A DNA stretch of 43,563 nt from an uncultured Spartobacteria bacterium (GCA_903847935.1 CAINEX010000023.1:1-43563); one strand, 5' to 3'; numbered from the stretch's first letter, positions 8,370 to 16,672 are shown. Program-made: numbers and translations. The notes: generated by a model from the letters alone, not told the origin.

Positions 8370-9274
8370 TGCTCACTCCACCCTAGCAGAGTTCCTTCGC
8401 TCGTCACGATAGTGATGCGGTGTTTGACGCCGTTACAGTAGCCCGTGCTTTCGATCCGGCGGATACTTCCGGTTATATCGCAGGTATCAGAGATGATTGC
8501 TTTTTGGGCATTGTTTGCTGCCAAATATATCCTCTCAACTTGTTCTATGTTACTTGGTTTAAGATCATCTTCCGTGCCTTCGATACCATCTTTGCCATTG
8601 CGCTGCGTGATCCAAGCATCTGCTTGTGCGGGCGTCAGTCCTAAGAGATCAGTAAGAATATCTTTAGGAGCATGCAGGATATTAATTTTTGGAAGATTAT
8701 TGAGAGTGCTGAAATAGCTCTTCCAAGTAGGTTTGGCCTGCATAACCGGCCCAAAGCCGATAGCAAGCGACATCTCCTCCGGGGAGACGAAGGGGGCTCC
8801 TGGAGGAAGCCCGGATTTGCCAGCGGCCTCATACTCTGGTTGCTTGGCTCCATGGGGGGAGCGAAAAGGGTTGGGACTCTGCCAATCATAGAGTCCGTCG
8901 GCAGCGGCGGCACACTGGTTCATGTCGAGGCCCCAAGCGGTGAAAAGTTTCTGGAAGAGGTCTCGGCGATCCGGAGTCATCCGGAGCCATGTGTTGGGAT
9001 TGATCAGTCCCGACTCATCCTTGATGACGACGCTATAGCCTTCGGCCCCACCCTCCGTAGAGTGCTGAAGAATGGGATCTCCTGGTTGCACGGCTTGCCC
9101 CACAGCAATGCCCGAAAGGGCCTGTTGGCGAGCCTGAAAAATTTTTCCCGCGCGGGTCTCTTCAGAGATCCATCCATCCAAGACTCCGACCAAGAGAACA
9201 ACGATCCCGGCAAGGAGTGCGATCGTCCAGAGCACCATCGGGAGCGCCATGCCTGATTCCTTTTCCTTCATCAT
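8366..9274 (-). CDS. gspK: T2SS minor pseudopilin GspK
   Basis: The 302-residue product starts with a short charged leader and the segment SGMALPMVLWTIALLAGIV, a pilin-type helix lacking the Glu at position 5 of the mature protein. That lack is characteristic of GspK. The large periplasmic part contains GLINPNTW, NINILHAP-like and LTPAQADAWITQRNGKDGIEG segments typical of the GspK alpha domain and its helix-hairpin-helix subdomain. GspK caps the pseudopilus together with GspI and GspJ. Two adjacent ATGs exist at 9274 and 9271. The gene lies 47 bp after gspJ, the widest gap in the H-D block, and overlaps gspL by 4 bp. Confidence 0.9.
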   Translation of the reverse strand: MMKEKESGMALPMVLWTIALLAGIVVLLVGVLDGWISEETRAGKIFQARQQALSGIAVGQAVQPGDPILQHSTEGGAEGYSVVIKDESGLINPNTWLRMTPDRRDLFQKLFTAWGLDMNQCAAAADGLYDWQSPNPFRSPHGAKQPEYEAAGKSGLPPGAPFVSPEEMSLAIGFGPVMQAKPTWKSYFSTLNNLPKINILHAPKDILTDLLGLTPAQADAWITQRNGKDGIEGTEDDLKPSNIEQVERIYLAANNAQKAIISDTCDITGSIRRIESTGYCNGVKHRITIVTSEGTLLGWSEQ

Positions 9275-9321
9275 CCTGGGGGTGGGTTAGGGTTTGCTGG
9301 CTGGGTTGAGGGTGTTGGTGT

Positions 9322-9951
9322 TTACGGGGCCGTGACAGGCGGCACTTGGAAGATCGACTCAATCGGATCGGGAAGGTCGTTGAGTTCAAATTGAAGTTTT
9401 ACTAGAGAAGGCCTGCTTCCCTCGGGACATTCCTCAGTCCAGTTTCCATTGGCATAGAAATAGAAACTCCATCGAGGTTTGATCACTCCGGGAAGCAGTG
9501 GGATGCCCGGAGCCTCGAGTGCATGCGTGATGTCGAGAGGTTGTGCATTCGGAGGAATACGTAGCAGGGTGATGGTGCGGGTCCCATCAGACTGCGGGCG
9601 TGCTGCGAGGACCAATTTCCCTCCCCCCAGGCTGGGAAGGCCAAAGAGATTTCTCGCTTTTTCAAGGATGATCCGTTGCTCGGCCTGTCCTCCTGCTCCC
9701 TTTCCTATTTCGTAGCTCACAGATCCCTCGGCGGGGAGATTGAGAAAGGCATCACGGGTTACCGTGAGGAAGGCATCCACGCGTCGGAGAACAAGCTGCT
9801 GATCCATGGCTATTCTGGAGGCGGTGATCGAAGATCCGACGATTGCATAAACCGAGGCTGCCAGAAGTGCCAGGATCCCCATCGAGACAACCACTTCAAT
9901 CAGGGTGAATGCCTGAGTCTCCCTTCTTGATCTGGCAGAGTTGAAGATCAT
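9322..9951 (-). CDS. gspJ: T2SS minor pseudopilin GspJ
   Basis: The 209-residue product has a prepilin leader and cleavage site QA/FTLIEVVVS with Glu5, followed by the pilin helix (MGILALLAASVYAIVG). The C-terminal half includes RWSFYFYANGNWTEECPE and LPDPIESIFQVPP. These parallel the GspJ pattern of calculated scores followed by a hydrophobic strand. GspJ joins GspI and GspK in the tip complex that initiates pseudopilus assembly. Its ATG overlaps the gspI stop (ATGA), indicating translational coupling and tight stoichiometry. Confidence 0.88.
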   Translation of the reverse strand: MIFNSARSRRETQAFTLIEVVVSMGILALLAASVYAIVGSSITASRIAMDQQLVLRRVDAFLTVTRDAFLNLPAEGSVSYEIGKGAGGQAEQRIILEKARNLFGLPSLGGGKLVLAARPQSDGTRTITLLRIPPNAQPLDITHALEAPGIPLLPGVIKPRWSFYFYANGNWTEECPEGSRPSLVKLQFELNDLPDPIESIFQVPPVTAP

Positions 9952-10385
9952 GGCTTTTGATACATCAAGATTTCGGCCCGATCGGTCTGGTCGGCGGCTT
10001 TGGTGATAATGGTGAGCTTTTTAAGCCCGGGGATCTCGGCCCCCTTGGCGTCTTTGGCAAGGAAAGGAGTGAGTGACTCCTCGACCCTTACGCCATGATT
10101 CTCCCGCGCCTCAATCACGCGGGGTGTGCCTTCGGGGGGGGGATCTGCCTGACAGTAGGCAAGGCGCGATTCCAGGAGTTCACGGGATGCGGCTCGTTGG
10201 CGTGCCTGAATGATGACCTGAAGTCCAGTATCGATGGCGATCACAAGACCTGTTACGGCGATCATGAAGACGCCGAGGGCAATCAGCACTTCAAAGAGAG
10301 TGAAGGCACCGATCCGACTGCCCTGCTTGCCCGAGGTGTGATCGAGGCGCGATCCGAAAGAGGAGGGCTCATGCGGCTTCATCAT
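9948..10385 (-). CDS. gspI: T2SS minor pseudopilin GspI
   Basis: The product is about 145 residues with the prepilin site GA/FTLFEVLIALGVF and Glu5. A short periplasmic domain follows with LLESRLAYCQADPPPEG and a beta-rich end (KKLTIITKAADQ), fitting GspI. I chose the ATG at 10385 because AGGG lies about 8-10 bases upstream and the gene then follows gspH after 7 bp. An ATG at 10403 in the same frame would add six residues and overlap gspH. A 9-C tract lies mid-gene. The stop overlaps the gspJ ATG. Confidence 0.88.
   Translation of the reverse strand: MMKPHEPSSFGSRLDHTSGKQGSRIGAFTLFEVLIALGVFMIAVTGLVIAIDTGLQVIIQARQRAASRELLESRLAYCQADPPPEGTPRVIEARENHGVRVEESLTPFLAKDAKGAEIPGLKKLTIITKAADQTDRAEILMYQKP
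10134..10142. repeat. 9-base homopolymer (G9 on +, C9 in gspI)
   Basis: Nine consecutive G on the plus strand encode three prolines in GspI (context ADPPPEG). It is a second possible slippage site in the same operon as the gspD tract. Confidence 0.85.
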
Positions 10386-10392
10386 CTTTACC

Positions 10393-10881
10393 CTAGTGAT
10401 CATGGAGCACCTGTCCCGTCAGCGCATCGAAGGAGAGCGTGATCGTCTTTTCGCCGTTGCTGAGACGCAGCTCCAAGGGTTGGCAAATTCCCTCCGGGCT
10501 GAATGTCCAAGTCTCTCCACGCTGCGGAGGATGGAAAGCGGAGTCGTTGATTCCCTTGAGTTGCAGGCTCCAACCGCCGGGCAGGGGAAGTCCTGCGATC
10601 CCGTTGGACGAGAGTTGCAACTCCTTCGCGACTCCTGACTCCATCGACTCTTTCCTGATCTCCTGCACCCGGGTAACCATGGCGTCTGATGTTCGATCCG
10701 CTTCTGAACTTCCCTGAGCATCATAGAGATAGGGGAGTGAGGCAGCGATCAGGATCGCCACCAAGGCCAGAGCGATCAGGATTTCCAGCAAGGTGAAGGC
10801 CTCCATTCCCCTTGGCTGGGCATCAGGATTTCCAGGAGTTCCCTTCCGCGTTACCGAATAGAAGACATCATGGGAGTCCAC
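10393..10881 (-). CDS. gspH: T2SS minor pseudopilin GspH
   Basis: The 162-residue product has the prepilin site MEA/FTLLEILIALALVAILIAASLPYL with Glu5. A helix follows, then a beta domain with LPGGWSLQLKG and TWTFSPEGICQPLELRLSNG, the usual GspH/FimT-like arrangement. GspH links the tip complex to the GspG shaft. The frame begins at a GTG (10881), giving a 25-residue leader. An internal ATG at 10806 would leave only a three-residue leader and has poor ribosome-binding spacing. The gene lies 18 bp after gspG and 7 bp before gspI. Confidence 0.85.
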   Translation of the reverse strand: MDSHDVFYSVTRKGTPGNPDAQPRGMEAFTLLEILIALALVAILIAASLPYLYDAQGSSEADRTSDAMVTRVQEIRKESMESGVAKELQLSSNGIAGLPLPGGWSLQLKGINDSAFHPPQRGETWTFSPEGICQPLELRLSNGEKTITLSFDALTGQVLHDH

Positions 10882-10899
10882 GATAGGCGGTGCCTCGAC

Positions 10900-11340
10900 T
10901 TATTTGCCGATATTACCGTCCCCCTCGACCCCTTTTGGTCCCAGTGAGTAGAGGTCATATCCGTCCGCCTTGAACTTTCCAGGATTGTGGTAGATGTACT
11001 CATTACCCCACGGATCCAACGGAACTGATTCCATCAGTTTTTTCCAATGCTGGGGTTTTGGGTCACTGGATGGCATTTGCACAAGGGCTTTCAATCCCTG
11101 TTCTGTCGATGGTTTGCGGTAATTAAGCATCTCATAGGTGCGCAACTGCATCGAGATGGCCTGGATGTCGCTCGTGACCCGCTGTTCCTTGGCCACGTCG
11201 ATGTTGCCTGCCAGCATGTAGATCGCGGAACCAACAAGCACCGCAATAATGCCAAGCACCAGCATGATTTCGAAGAGGGTATAGCCCGACTCTTGGCGCA
11301 GGAGAGAGCGGCGATTAAGGGAGTTGGTAAGGAGTGGCAT
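10900..11340 (-). CDS. gspG: T2SS major pseudopilin GspG
   Basis: The 146-residue product carries the prepilin site ESG/YTLFEIMLVLGIIAVL with Glu5. The canonical GspG body follows: QLRTYEMLNYRKPSTEQGLKALV, then DPWGNEYIYHNPG and DGYDLYSLGPKGVEGDGNIG. The DPWG..Y and SxGxDG-type region binds the structural calcium ion in GspG. Length and C-terminus match the family. The residue after cleavage is Tyr rather than the usual Phe, a tolerated change. It is the first pseudopilin gene of the operon. Confidence 0.95.
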   Translation of the reverse strand: MPLLTNSLNRRSLLRQESGYTLFEIMLVLGIIAVLVGSAIYMLAGNIDVAKEQRVTSDIQAISMQLRTYEMLNYRKPSTEQGLKALVQMPSSDPKPQHWKKLMESVPLDPWGNEYIYHNPGKFKADGYDLYSLGPKGVEGDGNIGK

Positions 11341-11468
11341 GGGACGTAGGTGATTTTATGCTAAGGCTTAAAAACCGATATTGATAGATCTCCTCCAGAG
11401 TAGCTTCCGGGTCAAGTGTCACCGGTGCATCATGAGGAAATGAAAAGGAATGTAGGGATTTGGGCTTC

Positions 11469-12752
11469 TTAAGGAGTGATTGTGCCCGGAGTCGCGTGGA
11501 AGAGGGCAGGCGAGGGGTTGCCGTAGAGTGATCCTGTGGAAAGGGCTTCACTGGTGGTGGGGGTAGGGGTGCTCGAAGGCTCCGCGTCCGCCGGAGATAA
11601 TGATGAGGGCGCTGCAGCGGAAGGTGATGATGGGAGCGGGAGGACTGGTGGCGCTTTCTCGGTGGATGTCGAGGGCATGCTCCCGGAGGCGGGCAAGAGA
11701 AGGTCCATGACAGTATTTTGGAGATAGACCGCCTGCCCTTGATCGCCTGTTCCACGCTCTAAAGTGAGCATTACGGAATTTTCCCCCTCTTTCCAGAGCC
11801 CTCTTGGAATGAAAAGGGAGCCGTTACGCCATCCTGCAAAAAGAAGCTGTCCGGAATCGGCAATCACCACGTGGGGGTCATCCAGGGGGAAAGAGGCCAT
11901 TCCGAGGGCACCGCACGGGACACCATTGATCTCCACCTTGATCCAGGAAGAGGGGTCGAGACCAGCTACTTCAGCGTGGAGATAGCTCCCTTGGGGAGTG
12001 GAGGCAAGAGGAACGACGAATTCAAGGGGGCCGTTACCCTGCGTTGTATCAAGGCGTTGGGGTGAGGCTGAGAGTTCGGCCCGAATCATGTTCCCCCGCT
12101 GGGTGTCACCATGCTTGATTGTCTCATCGATTCCGGAAACTGCCGATGCCCCGATCACGTGATCGTTACCCATGAAGAGTGCAGGCTGAACCTCGTCATC
12201 CAAGGTGGCAATACCCAGCTCTTTCGCGGGACGAAGTGAAAGAGAGAGGAGGCGATTGAAGCGTCCTGCAAAGGAGACCCTGATGATGCCTCCATCCAGA
12301 TCCAGAGCCTGAGTCAGCAAGAGGGTCCGGGCATTGAGTCCAAGGGGCAGCCCCATGGTTCCGAGTCCGGGACTTAGCAAGACTCTCCCTCCCTCCTTTG
12401 ATTGCCACTCCACCACCGGGCCTCCATCGCCGTTGTCTTGAAAGATCACTGTCAAAGCAAAGGCTCCGATCTCATTCAGGGTAGCCAGCGCCGGCACAGG
12501 AATGCTCACGGCATCCGACTCGGGTTGAATGGAGATGCCATTGGTGGCTCCTGAGTCCGTAGACCCATCATCCGTGACCCATGAGGGAAGGGGGCTCGTC
12601 GAGACTTGGGGTTGCAAGGTCACGGTGAGAGGAGCAAAGGATTCCCTGTCCGAGGAACTCTCGGCCTCAAGCTTACCGATGCCCAGGATGCACGTGAAGC
12701 CGATCAGCACAACCCATCCGAATCGAGAGAATCTGTGTGATCTGTTACGCAT
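11469..12752 (-). CDS. Exported protein of unknown function ahead of gspG
   Basis: I do not recognise this 427-residue protein. The start at 12752 is supported by AGGAG about eight bases upstream and places a clear signal peptide at the N-terminus, with a hydrophobic stretch WVVLIGFTCILGIG then LEA. A frame extending further upstream adds 28 unlikely residues. The mature part looks beta-rich, with two concanavalin- or jelly-roll-like segments (about 70-190 and 255-355; for example SSWIKVEINGVPCGALGM and GWRNGSLFIPRGLW). These suggest carbohydrate-binding-type folds, which is inference only. The last 70 residues are almost all Ser, Pro, Thr and Ala, a low-complexity tail. It lies 128 bp before gspG on the same strand and may be the first gene of the T2SS operon or a substrate. 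Confidence 0.7.
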   Translation of the reverse strand: MRNRSHRFSRFGWVVLIGFTCILGIGKLEAESSSDRESFAPLTVTLQPQVSTSPLPSWVTDDGSTDSGATNGISIQPESDAVSIPVPALATLNEIGAFALTVIFQDNGDGGPVVEWQSKEGGRVLLSPGLGTMGLPLGLNARTLLLTQALDLDGGIIRVSFAGRFNRLLSLSLRPAKELGIATLDDEVQPALFMGNDHVIGASAVSGIDETIKHGDTQRGNMIRAELSASPQRLDTTQGNGPLEFVVPLASTPQGSYLHAEVAGLDPSSWIKVEINGVPCGALGMASFPLDDPHVVIADSGQLLFAGWRNGSLFIPRGLWKEGENSVMLTLERGTGDQGQAVYLQNTVMDLLLPASGSMPSTSTEKAPPVLPLPSSPSAAAPSSLSPADAEPSSTPTPTTSEALSTGSLYGNPSPALFHATPGTITP

Positions 12753-12817
12753 CAACCTTTCTCCTAGCCTCTGCCAAGAGCGTTTAGAAGAGCAAAAGGG
12801 AATCTTTTGTGGCGGCG

Positions 12818-14071
12818 TCAGGATCCCGCGGCCCAAGCCGCGGGAGTCTCGAGTTGGAAGAGCATTTCTCCCGCCTTGGGAACCAGAAGAATCCCCTCCT
12901 CTTCACGATTGGCGTAATCCTCCATCCTGATGGTGGCGGGGTCACGGTAGCCCATGTTGATGCGTTCACAGACGTCACGTGGAATTCCCGTAGCCAGCGT
13001 CACCTTCACGCGGCACTTCTCGACGCCGTTTTCGTAACTTCCGATTCCACGCACGTGCGTGCTGTGGGCGATGACACCCCACGGGTAGTCCTTGAAGCGA
13101 TCCCATTGCCCCAGGAAATAATCACGGCAGTGGTAACCGAGTTCCTCGATCAGTTTGCCATGAACAACGGAGACCTCATGGATGTGAGGGGCATAGATGA
13201 TCAGTTCCCCCCCGTCAGCCACGACCGGCTCCAGCTTGTACATGCACTTTCCTCCCACCCAGAGCTCGTCATACATCTGCGGAGCGCAGGAGAGCACGGT
13301 GTGGAAAGGATGTTTCTTGTAGGTGATGTGGAGTTGCCGGGAGAGCTCGGAAGCTTCGTCCCATGCCTGCTCCGGGGTGCCTGCAAAAAGTCCAGCCAAG
13401 CCCCCTTTCTCAACCACCATGCAGAGACAGCGCTTGGGAATGGGGATCAGCGCTGCGGCCCGGTCAACGACTCTGCGGACAGGGGTCCACTTGTGGCCGA
13501 TGATCATTGGGTTGGTGACCACGGCTCCGAGCCAGTGGAAGAAGTTCAGGATCTCGGGTCCGGCCACGCCGGGAAAGAGGTACTTGTTTCCGCCGGAGAA
13601 ACCAACGACCTCGTGTGGGAAAACAGGGCCGATGATGAGGAGCTCATCGTAGTCAAAAAGACGCTTGTTGATGTCCACTTTGACTTCCATGGAGAAGAGC
13701 CCGCCTGAAAGTGCGGAAATCTCATCAGCCGTCAGGCTGCCTACCTGCCTCAGGGCCTCGGGGTTGTCCCATTCGTGATTAATGAGGGAGACTCCTGCAT
13801 AGAGGGATTTTCTCTCCTCGGATGAAATTTCCAACCGTTCGCAAATCGCCTCTTCGCTCATGGGGGCATGCGTGCCGAGAGCGATCATCACATCCAGGGC
13901 GGCTGTCTCGTGACCGATCTGGCGGTAGACCTCCTTGAATACCATCCCAAGCGGACAGCTTCGCGTGGAGTCGGGGACAATGAGGAGAACCCTCTTGCCC
14001 TTGAGTTCTGAAACGGGACATCCCCGTGCAATAGTCTCCCTCAGTTCCTCTGTGCTGACCTGCTGGTGCAT
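12818..14071 (-). CDS. LarA-family nickel-pincer racemase/epimerase (DUF2088 type)
   Basis: The 417-residue product matches lactate racemase LarA in length and active-site pattern. GTHAPMSEEE-like sequence surrounds His68. His153, Lys163 (in HEVVGFSGGNKYLFPG) and His179 have the same spacing as His174, Lys184 and His200 of Lactobacillus plantarum LarA. In that enzyme the lysine carries the nickel-pincer nucleotide and the last histidine binds nickel. The family includes racemases of lactate and malate and 2-epimerases of sugar acids such as gluconate. The gene lies 8 bp after an SDR of the mannonate/fructuronate oxidoreductase type, so a sugar-acid substrate is my inference. The larBCE genes needed to make the cofactor are not in this window. 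Confidence 0.85.
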   Translation of the reverse strand: MHQQVSTEELRETIARGCPVSELKGKRVLLIVPDSTRSCPLGMVFKEVYRQIGHETAALDVMIALGTHAPMSEEAICERLEISSEERKSLYAGVSLINHEWDNPEALRQVGSLTADEISALSGGLFSMEVKVDINKRLFDYDELLIIGPVFPHEVVGFSGGNKYLFPGVAGPEILNFFHWLGAVVTNPMIIGHKWTPVRRVVDRAAALIPIPKRCLCMVVEKGGLAGLFAGTPEQAWDEASELSRQLHITYKKHPFHTVLSCAPQMYDELWVGGKCMYKLEPVVADGGELIIYAPHIHEVSVVHGKLIEELGYHCRDYFLGQWDRFKDYPWGVIAHSTHVRGIGSYENGVEKCRVKVTLATGIPRDVCERINMGYRDPATIRMEDYANREEEGILLVPKAGEMLFQLETPAAWAAGS

Positions 14072-14079
14072 GATGCTAA

Positions 14080-14901
14080 TTAAATGGTCTGGCTGAGGAA
14101 GCCGCCGTCAACCCGCAGGTCAATCCCGGTCACGAAAGCACTGGCCTTGTGGCTTGCCAGGAAAACAACGGCGCCAATGAGTTCCTCGGAAGTGCCGAAG
14201 CGCGCCATCGGAGTGTGGGAGAGGATGGATGCCGCCCTGGGTGTCGGTGTGCCATCCTCATTGAAGAGTAACTTGCGGTTCTGTTCGGCAGGGAAGAATC
14301 CCGGGGTGACGGAGTTCACGCGAATTCCTTTGGTGGCCCATTCACGAGAAAGGAATTGGGTCAGATTCAGGACGGCGGCTTTAGCGGCGGAGTAGGCCAC
14401 GACGCGGGAGAGGGGAAGGTGGGCGGAGACGCTTGCAATATTGATGATGCTGGCGCCTCCGTGCTGCGCCATCTTAGGGCCGAAGACTTGGCAGGGAATC
14501 AGGGCTCCGCCGACAAGATTGAGATCAAAGCTGGCCTGCCAGTCCGAGGTCTTGATTTGCTCGAAGGGGTGGTCCGGGGTGACTGTCACGCTGGGGTCAT
14601 TACCGCCAGCGGCATTTACGAGGATGGTCGGGGCGCCAAGGGTCGCTTCGATCACCGAGGCCGCCTTGGTAACGCTCTCCATGGAGGTGGCGTCCGCATT
14701 GATAAATGCGGCTTTCCCACCGGCTTTGGTGATTCTATTAACGCAGGCTTCCCCGCGCTCCGCATTCCTACCAGTTACGGCAACAGTGGCTCCAGCGGCA
14801 GCTAATCCCTCGGCAAGGGCTCCGCCAAGAACGCCTGTTGCGCCGATCACGACGGCAATTTGTCCGGAAAGATCAAAAAGGTTTTTTTCAGTGGAATTCA
14901 T
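14080..14901 (-). CDS. SDR oxidoreductase, D-mannonate/fructuronate or gluconate dehydrogenase type
   Basis: The 273-residue classical SDR has the cofactor motif GATGVLGG (20-27), NAAG (96-99), and the catalytic Ser157, Tyr170 and Lys174 (YSAAK). The distinctive segments ILVNAAGGND, NSVTPGFFPAEQNRKLL and PMARFGTSEELIGAVVFLAS recur in SDRs annotated as D-mannonate oxidoreductase or gluconate 5-dehydrogenase. They are less typical of the fatty-acid FabG branch. It probably interconverts a keto-hexonate and an aldonate with NAD(H). It is transcribed just ahead of the LarA-like gene (8-bp gap), suggesting the two act on the same sugar acid. Confidence 0.82.
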   Translation of the reverse strand: MNSTEKNLFDLSGQIAVVIGATGVLGGALAEGLAAAGATVAVTGRNAERGEACVNRITKAGGKAAFINADATSMESVTKAASVIEATLGAPTILVNAAGGNDPSVTVTPDHPFEQIKTSDWQASFDLNLVGGALIPCQVFGPKMAQHGGASIINIASVSAHLPLSRVVAYSAAKAAVLNLTQFLSREWATKGIRVNSVTPGFFPAEQNRKLLFNEDGTPTPRAASILSHTPMARFGTSEELIGAVVFLASHKASAFVTGIDLRVDGGFLSQTI

Positions 14902-14914
14902 AAGGTTGATATTT

Positions 14915-15388
14915 TCAGTATTGAGGTGGATTAAGCAAGCGAATGGCGGGATCTATCCAGCGTTTGTCTGGAAAAATCAGGGGGGGATTGGTGGAGATGA
15001 CGCTGGCTGATGTCAGGATAAACTCGGGGTAGAACGTATCGCTTGCCGGCTCGTAGACCTTTTCACCTGAGAACCGGCCGGTAAGGCGGTATTCGTAATT
15101 GTTATCTGTTCCAACAGCGTTGCGCTCCCTGTCGGGGGCCAGCTTTTTCTGCTCGTTGAACATGACGAGCCGCGATTGCTTCCACGTCTCGCCTGGACCC
15201 TTGACCCACCCCCACATCTTGTAATCGACCTTATAAAATCTGCGGCCGATAAAGTAATCTCCGGGGGCCTCTCCCTTGATGGTGGCTGTGATGGCTTCCC
15301 GATCCTGAGTGGTCTGAAGAATGAGAGGGGCCTCGCAACCCGGGAGGAGAAGAATAAGAAGGAACGGGAGCAGGAGTGATCTCTTCAT
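14915..15388 (-). CDS. Small predicted lipoprotein, unknown function
   Basis: The 157-residue product begins MKRSLLLPF and has a lipobox LLPGC (Cys18), so it should be a lipoprotein. The body contains ATIKGEAPGDYFIGRRFYK, a KMWGWVKGPGETW segment and a C-terminal NPPLIFPDKRWIDP stretch. I recognise no known domain. The SDR gene starts 13 bp downstream, so they could share a transcript, but nothing in the protein suggests a role in sugar-acid metabolism. It lies 59 bp downstream of dnaN. Confidence 0.7.
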   Translation of the reverse strand: MKRSLLLPFLLILLLPGCEAPLILQTTQDREAITATIKGEAPGDYFIGRRFYKVDYKMWGWVKGPGETWKQSRLVMFNEQKKLAPDRERNAVGTDNNYEYRLTGRFSGEKVYEPASDTFYPEFILTSASVISTNPPLIFPDKRWIDPAIRLLNPPQY

Positions 15389-15447
15389 GCGTGAATGTTT
15401 CCCGGATACGGGAATTCTGGCGGTGTAATCCCCGGGACTACGAGTGA

Positions 15448-16560
15448 TCAGACCGAGACGCGCATCGGCATGAGAACGTAGAGGAAGCGCTGTGCCGAAT
15501 TGATCTTGATCACGCCCGGGCTCATTTCATCAATCAGTTCAAGGGCGATCGTGTCGTCGCTCAAGTTGCGAAGTGGATCAATCACGAATTCCGGATTGAA
15601 GGCGATGGAAAGATCACGTCCCTTGTACTGCACGGCAATGGATTCCTTCGCTTCACCGACTTCGGGGGTGTTCGAGGTGATATCTAGATTGTTTTTCGTG
15701 AAGTTGAGACGTACGGAGCCGCTCTTGTCGCTGCTGAGGAGGGAGACACGGCGAACGGACTGAAGAAGCATTTCCCGTTCCAGGGAGACCCTTTCCTTCG
15801 CCTCGCCGGGAATGACCTGGCGGTAGTTCGGGTAGGTGCCATCGACAAGCTTCGTTGCCAAGACGGTGCTTCCAAGATCAAAAGCCACGAGATTATCCCC
15901 CACATGAAGGCGAACTTCCCGGTCGTCGACGAGGAGTCTCTGGAGTTCGCTGATGGCTTTCGTGGGAACAATGAAATCACGCTCGTGACCGGCCGGGTAC
16001 TTGATCTCCCCGAGCTCTGCATCGCAGAGGGCAAGGCGGCGTCCATCGGTGGCCACCAATGTCAGATGACCGTCACGGAAGGAGAAAAGGATGCCATTAA
16101 GGACATACCTAGTCTCGTCGAGGGAGATGGCATAAGAAGTTTTTTTCAGCCCTTCCCTCAGTTCGCTTTGCTTCATGGAGAAGCCCCGTTTTTCTTCAAG
16201 CGAGGGGAAGGCGGGGTATTCATCCTTGGAAAGCCCGAACACCTTGAAGAAGCTGGGGCCGCTGCGGATGGAGGTGATGTTCTTGGAATCCGTGTCAAAC
16301 TGGATCTCCTCGGCGGGAAGTTCGCGGATGATCGAGAGGAGACGCTTGGCCGGCAGAGTCGTGGATCCGGTCTTTTCAACGGTAGCGGCTGTTTCCGTCC
16401 GTACGCTTACTTCAAGGTCGGTAGCCGTAAGTTGGAGGCCCGATTCCGTGGTTTCCAGCAGGACATTCGAAAGAACGGGCAGGGTTACCCTGCTGGAGAC
16501 GATGTTTTGAATGCGCTGGAGGCCGTCTAGGAGCGCCTGTTTGGTGACCGTGAATTTCAT
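15448..16560 (-). CDS. dnaN: DNA polymerase III beta subunit (sliding clamp)
   Basis: The 370-residue protein starts MKFTVTKQALLDGLQRIQNIV and ends with the C-terminal clamp signature INSAQRFLYVLMPMRV. It spans the three clamp domains at normal length, with TLPVLSNVLLE in domain I and RYVLNGILF and TDGRRLA in domain II. It forms the ring that holds the replicative polymerase on DNA. The frame continues 23 codons upstream of the ATG at 16560, but that ATG gives the family-standard N-terminus. It lies 112 bp after dnaA on the same strand, the usual dnaA-dnaN order. Confidence 0.97.
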   Translation of the reverse strand: MKFTVTKQALLDGLQRIQNIVSSRVTLPVLSNVLLETTESGLQLTATDLEVSVRTETAATVEKTGSTTLPAKRLLSIIRELPAEEIQFDTDSKNITSIRSGPSFFKVFGLSKDEYPAFPSLEEKRGFSMKQSELREGLKKTSYAISLDETRYVLNGILFSFRDGHLTLVATDGRRLALCDAELGEIKYPAGHERDFIVPTKAISELQRLLVDDREVRLHVGDNLVAFDLGSTVLATKLVDGTYPNYRQVIPGEAKERVSLEREMLLQSVRRVSLLSSDKSGSVRLNFTKNNLDITSNTPEVGEAKESIAVQYKGRDLSIAFNPEFVIDPLRNLSDDTIALELIDEMSPGVIKINSAQRFLYVLMPMRVSV

Positions 16561-16598
16561 GGATAAGGAGTGTGCTGCTGAATGCAGAAGATGACCTA

Positions 16599-16607
16599 TG
16601 TGGATAG
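16599..16607 (-). promoter_or_regulatory. Candidate DnaA box in the dnaA-dnaN spacer
   Basis: TGTGGATAG on the plus strand is CTATCCACA on the minus strand, one mismatch from the consensus DnaA box TTATCCACA. It is the only such match I noticed in the 112-bp dnaA-dnaN spacer. A lone box could serve autoregulation; it is not evidence of an origin. Confidence 0.4.
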
Positions 16608-16672
16608 ATTCAGGGGCCTCCCGTGTCAAAGCGATTCTGACGGCACAGGTGCCGAAATCACGCCTTGGACCA

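Noticed and set aside
12809-13708. 299-codon open frame on the plus strand
   Set aside because: It is antisense to the LarA-like gene, whose active-site residues are all in frame on the minus strand.
16561-16672. dnaA-dnaN spacer as replication origin
   Set aside because: Only one imperfect DnaA box was seen and there is no evident AT-rich unwinding region; 112 bp is small for an origin.
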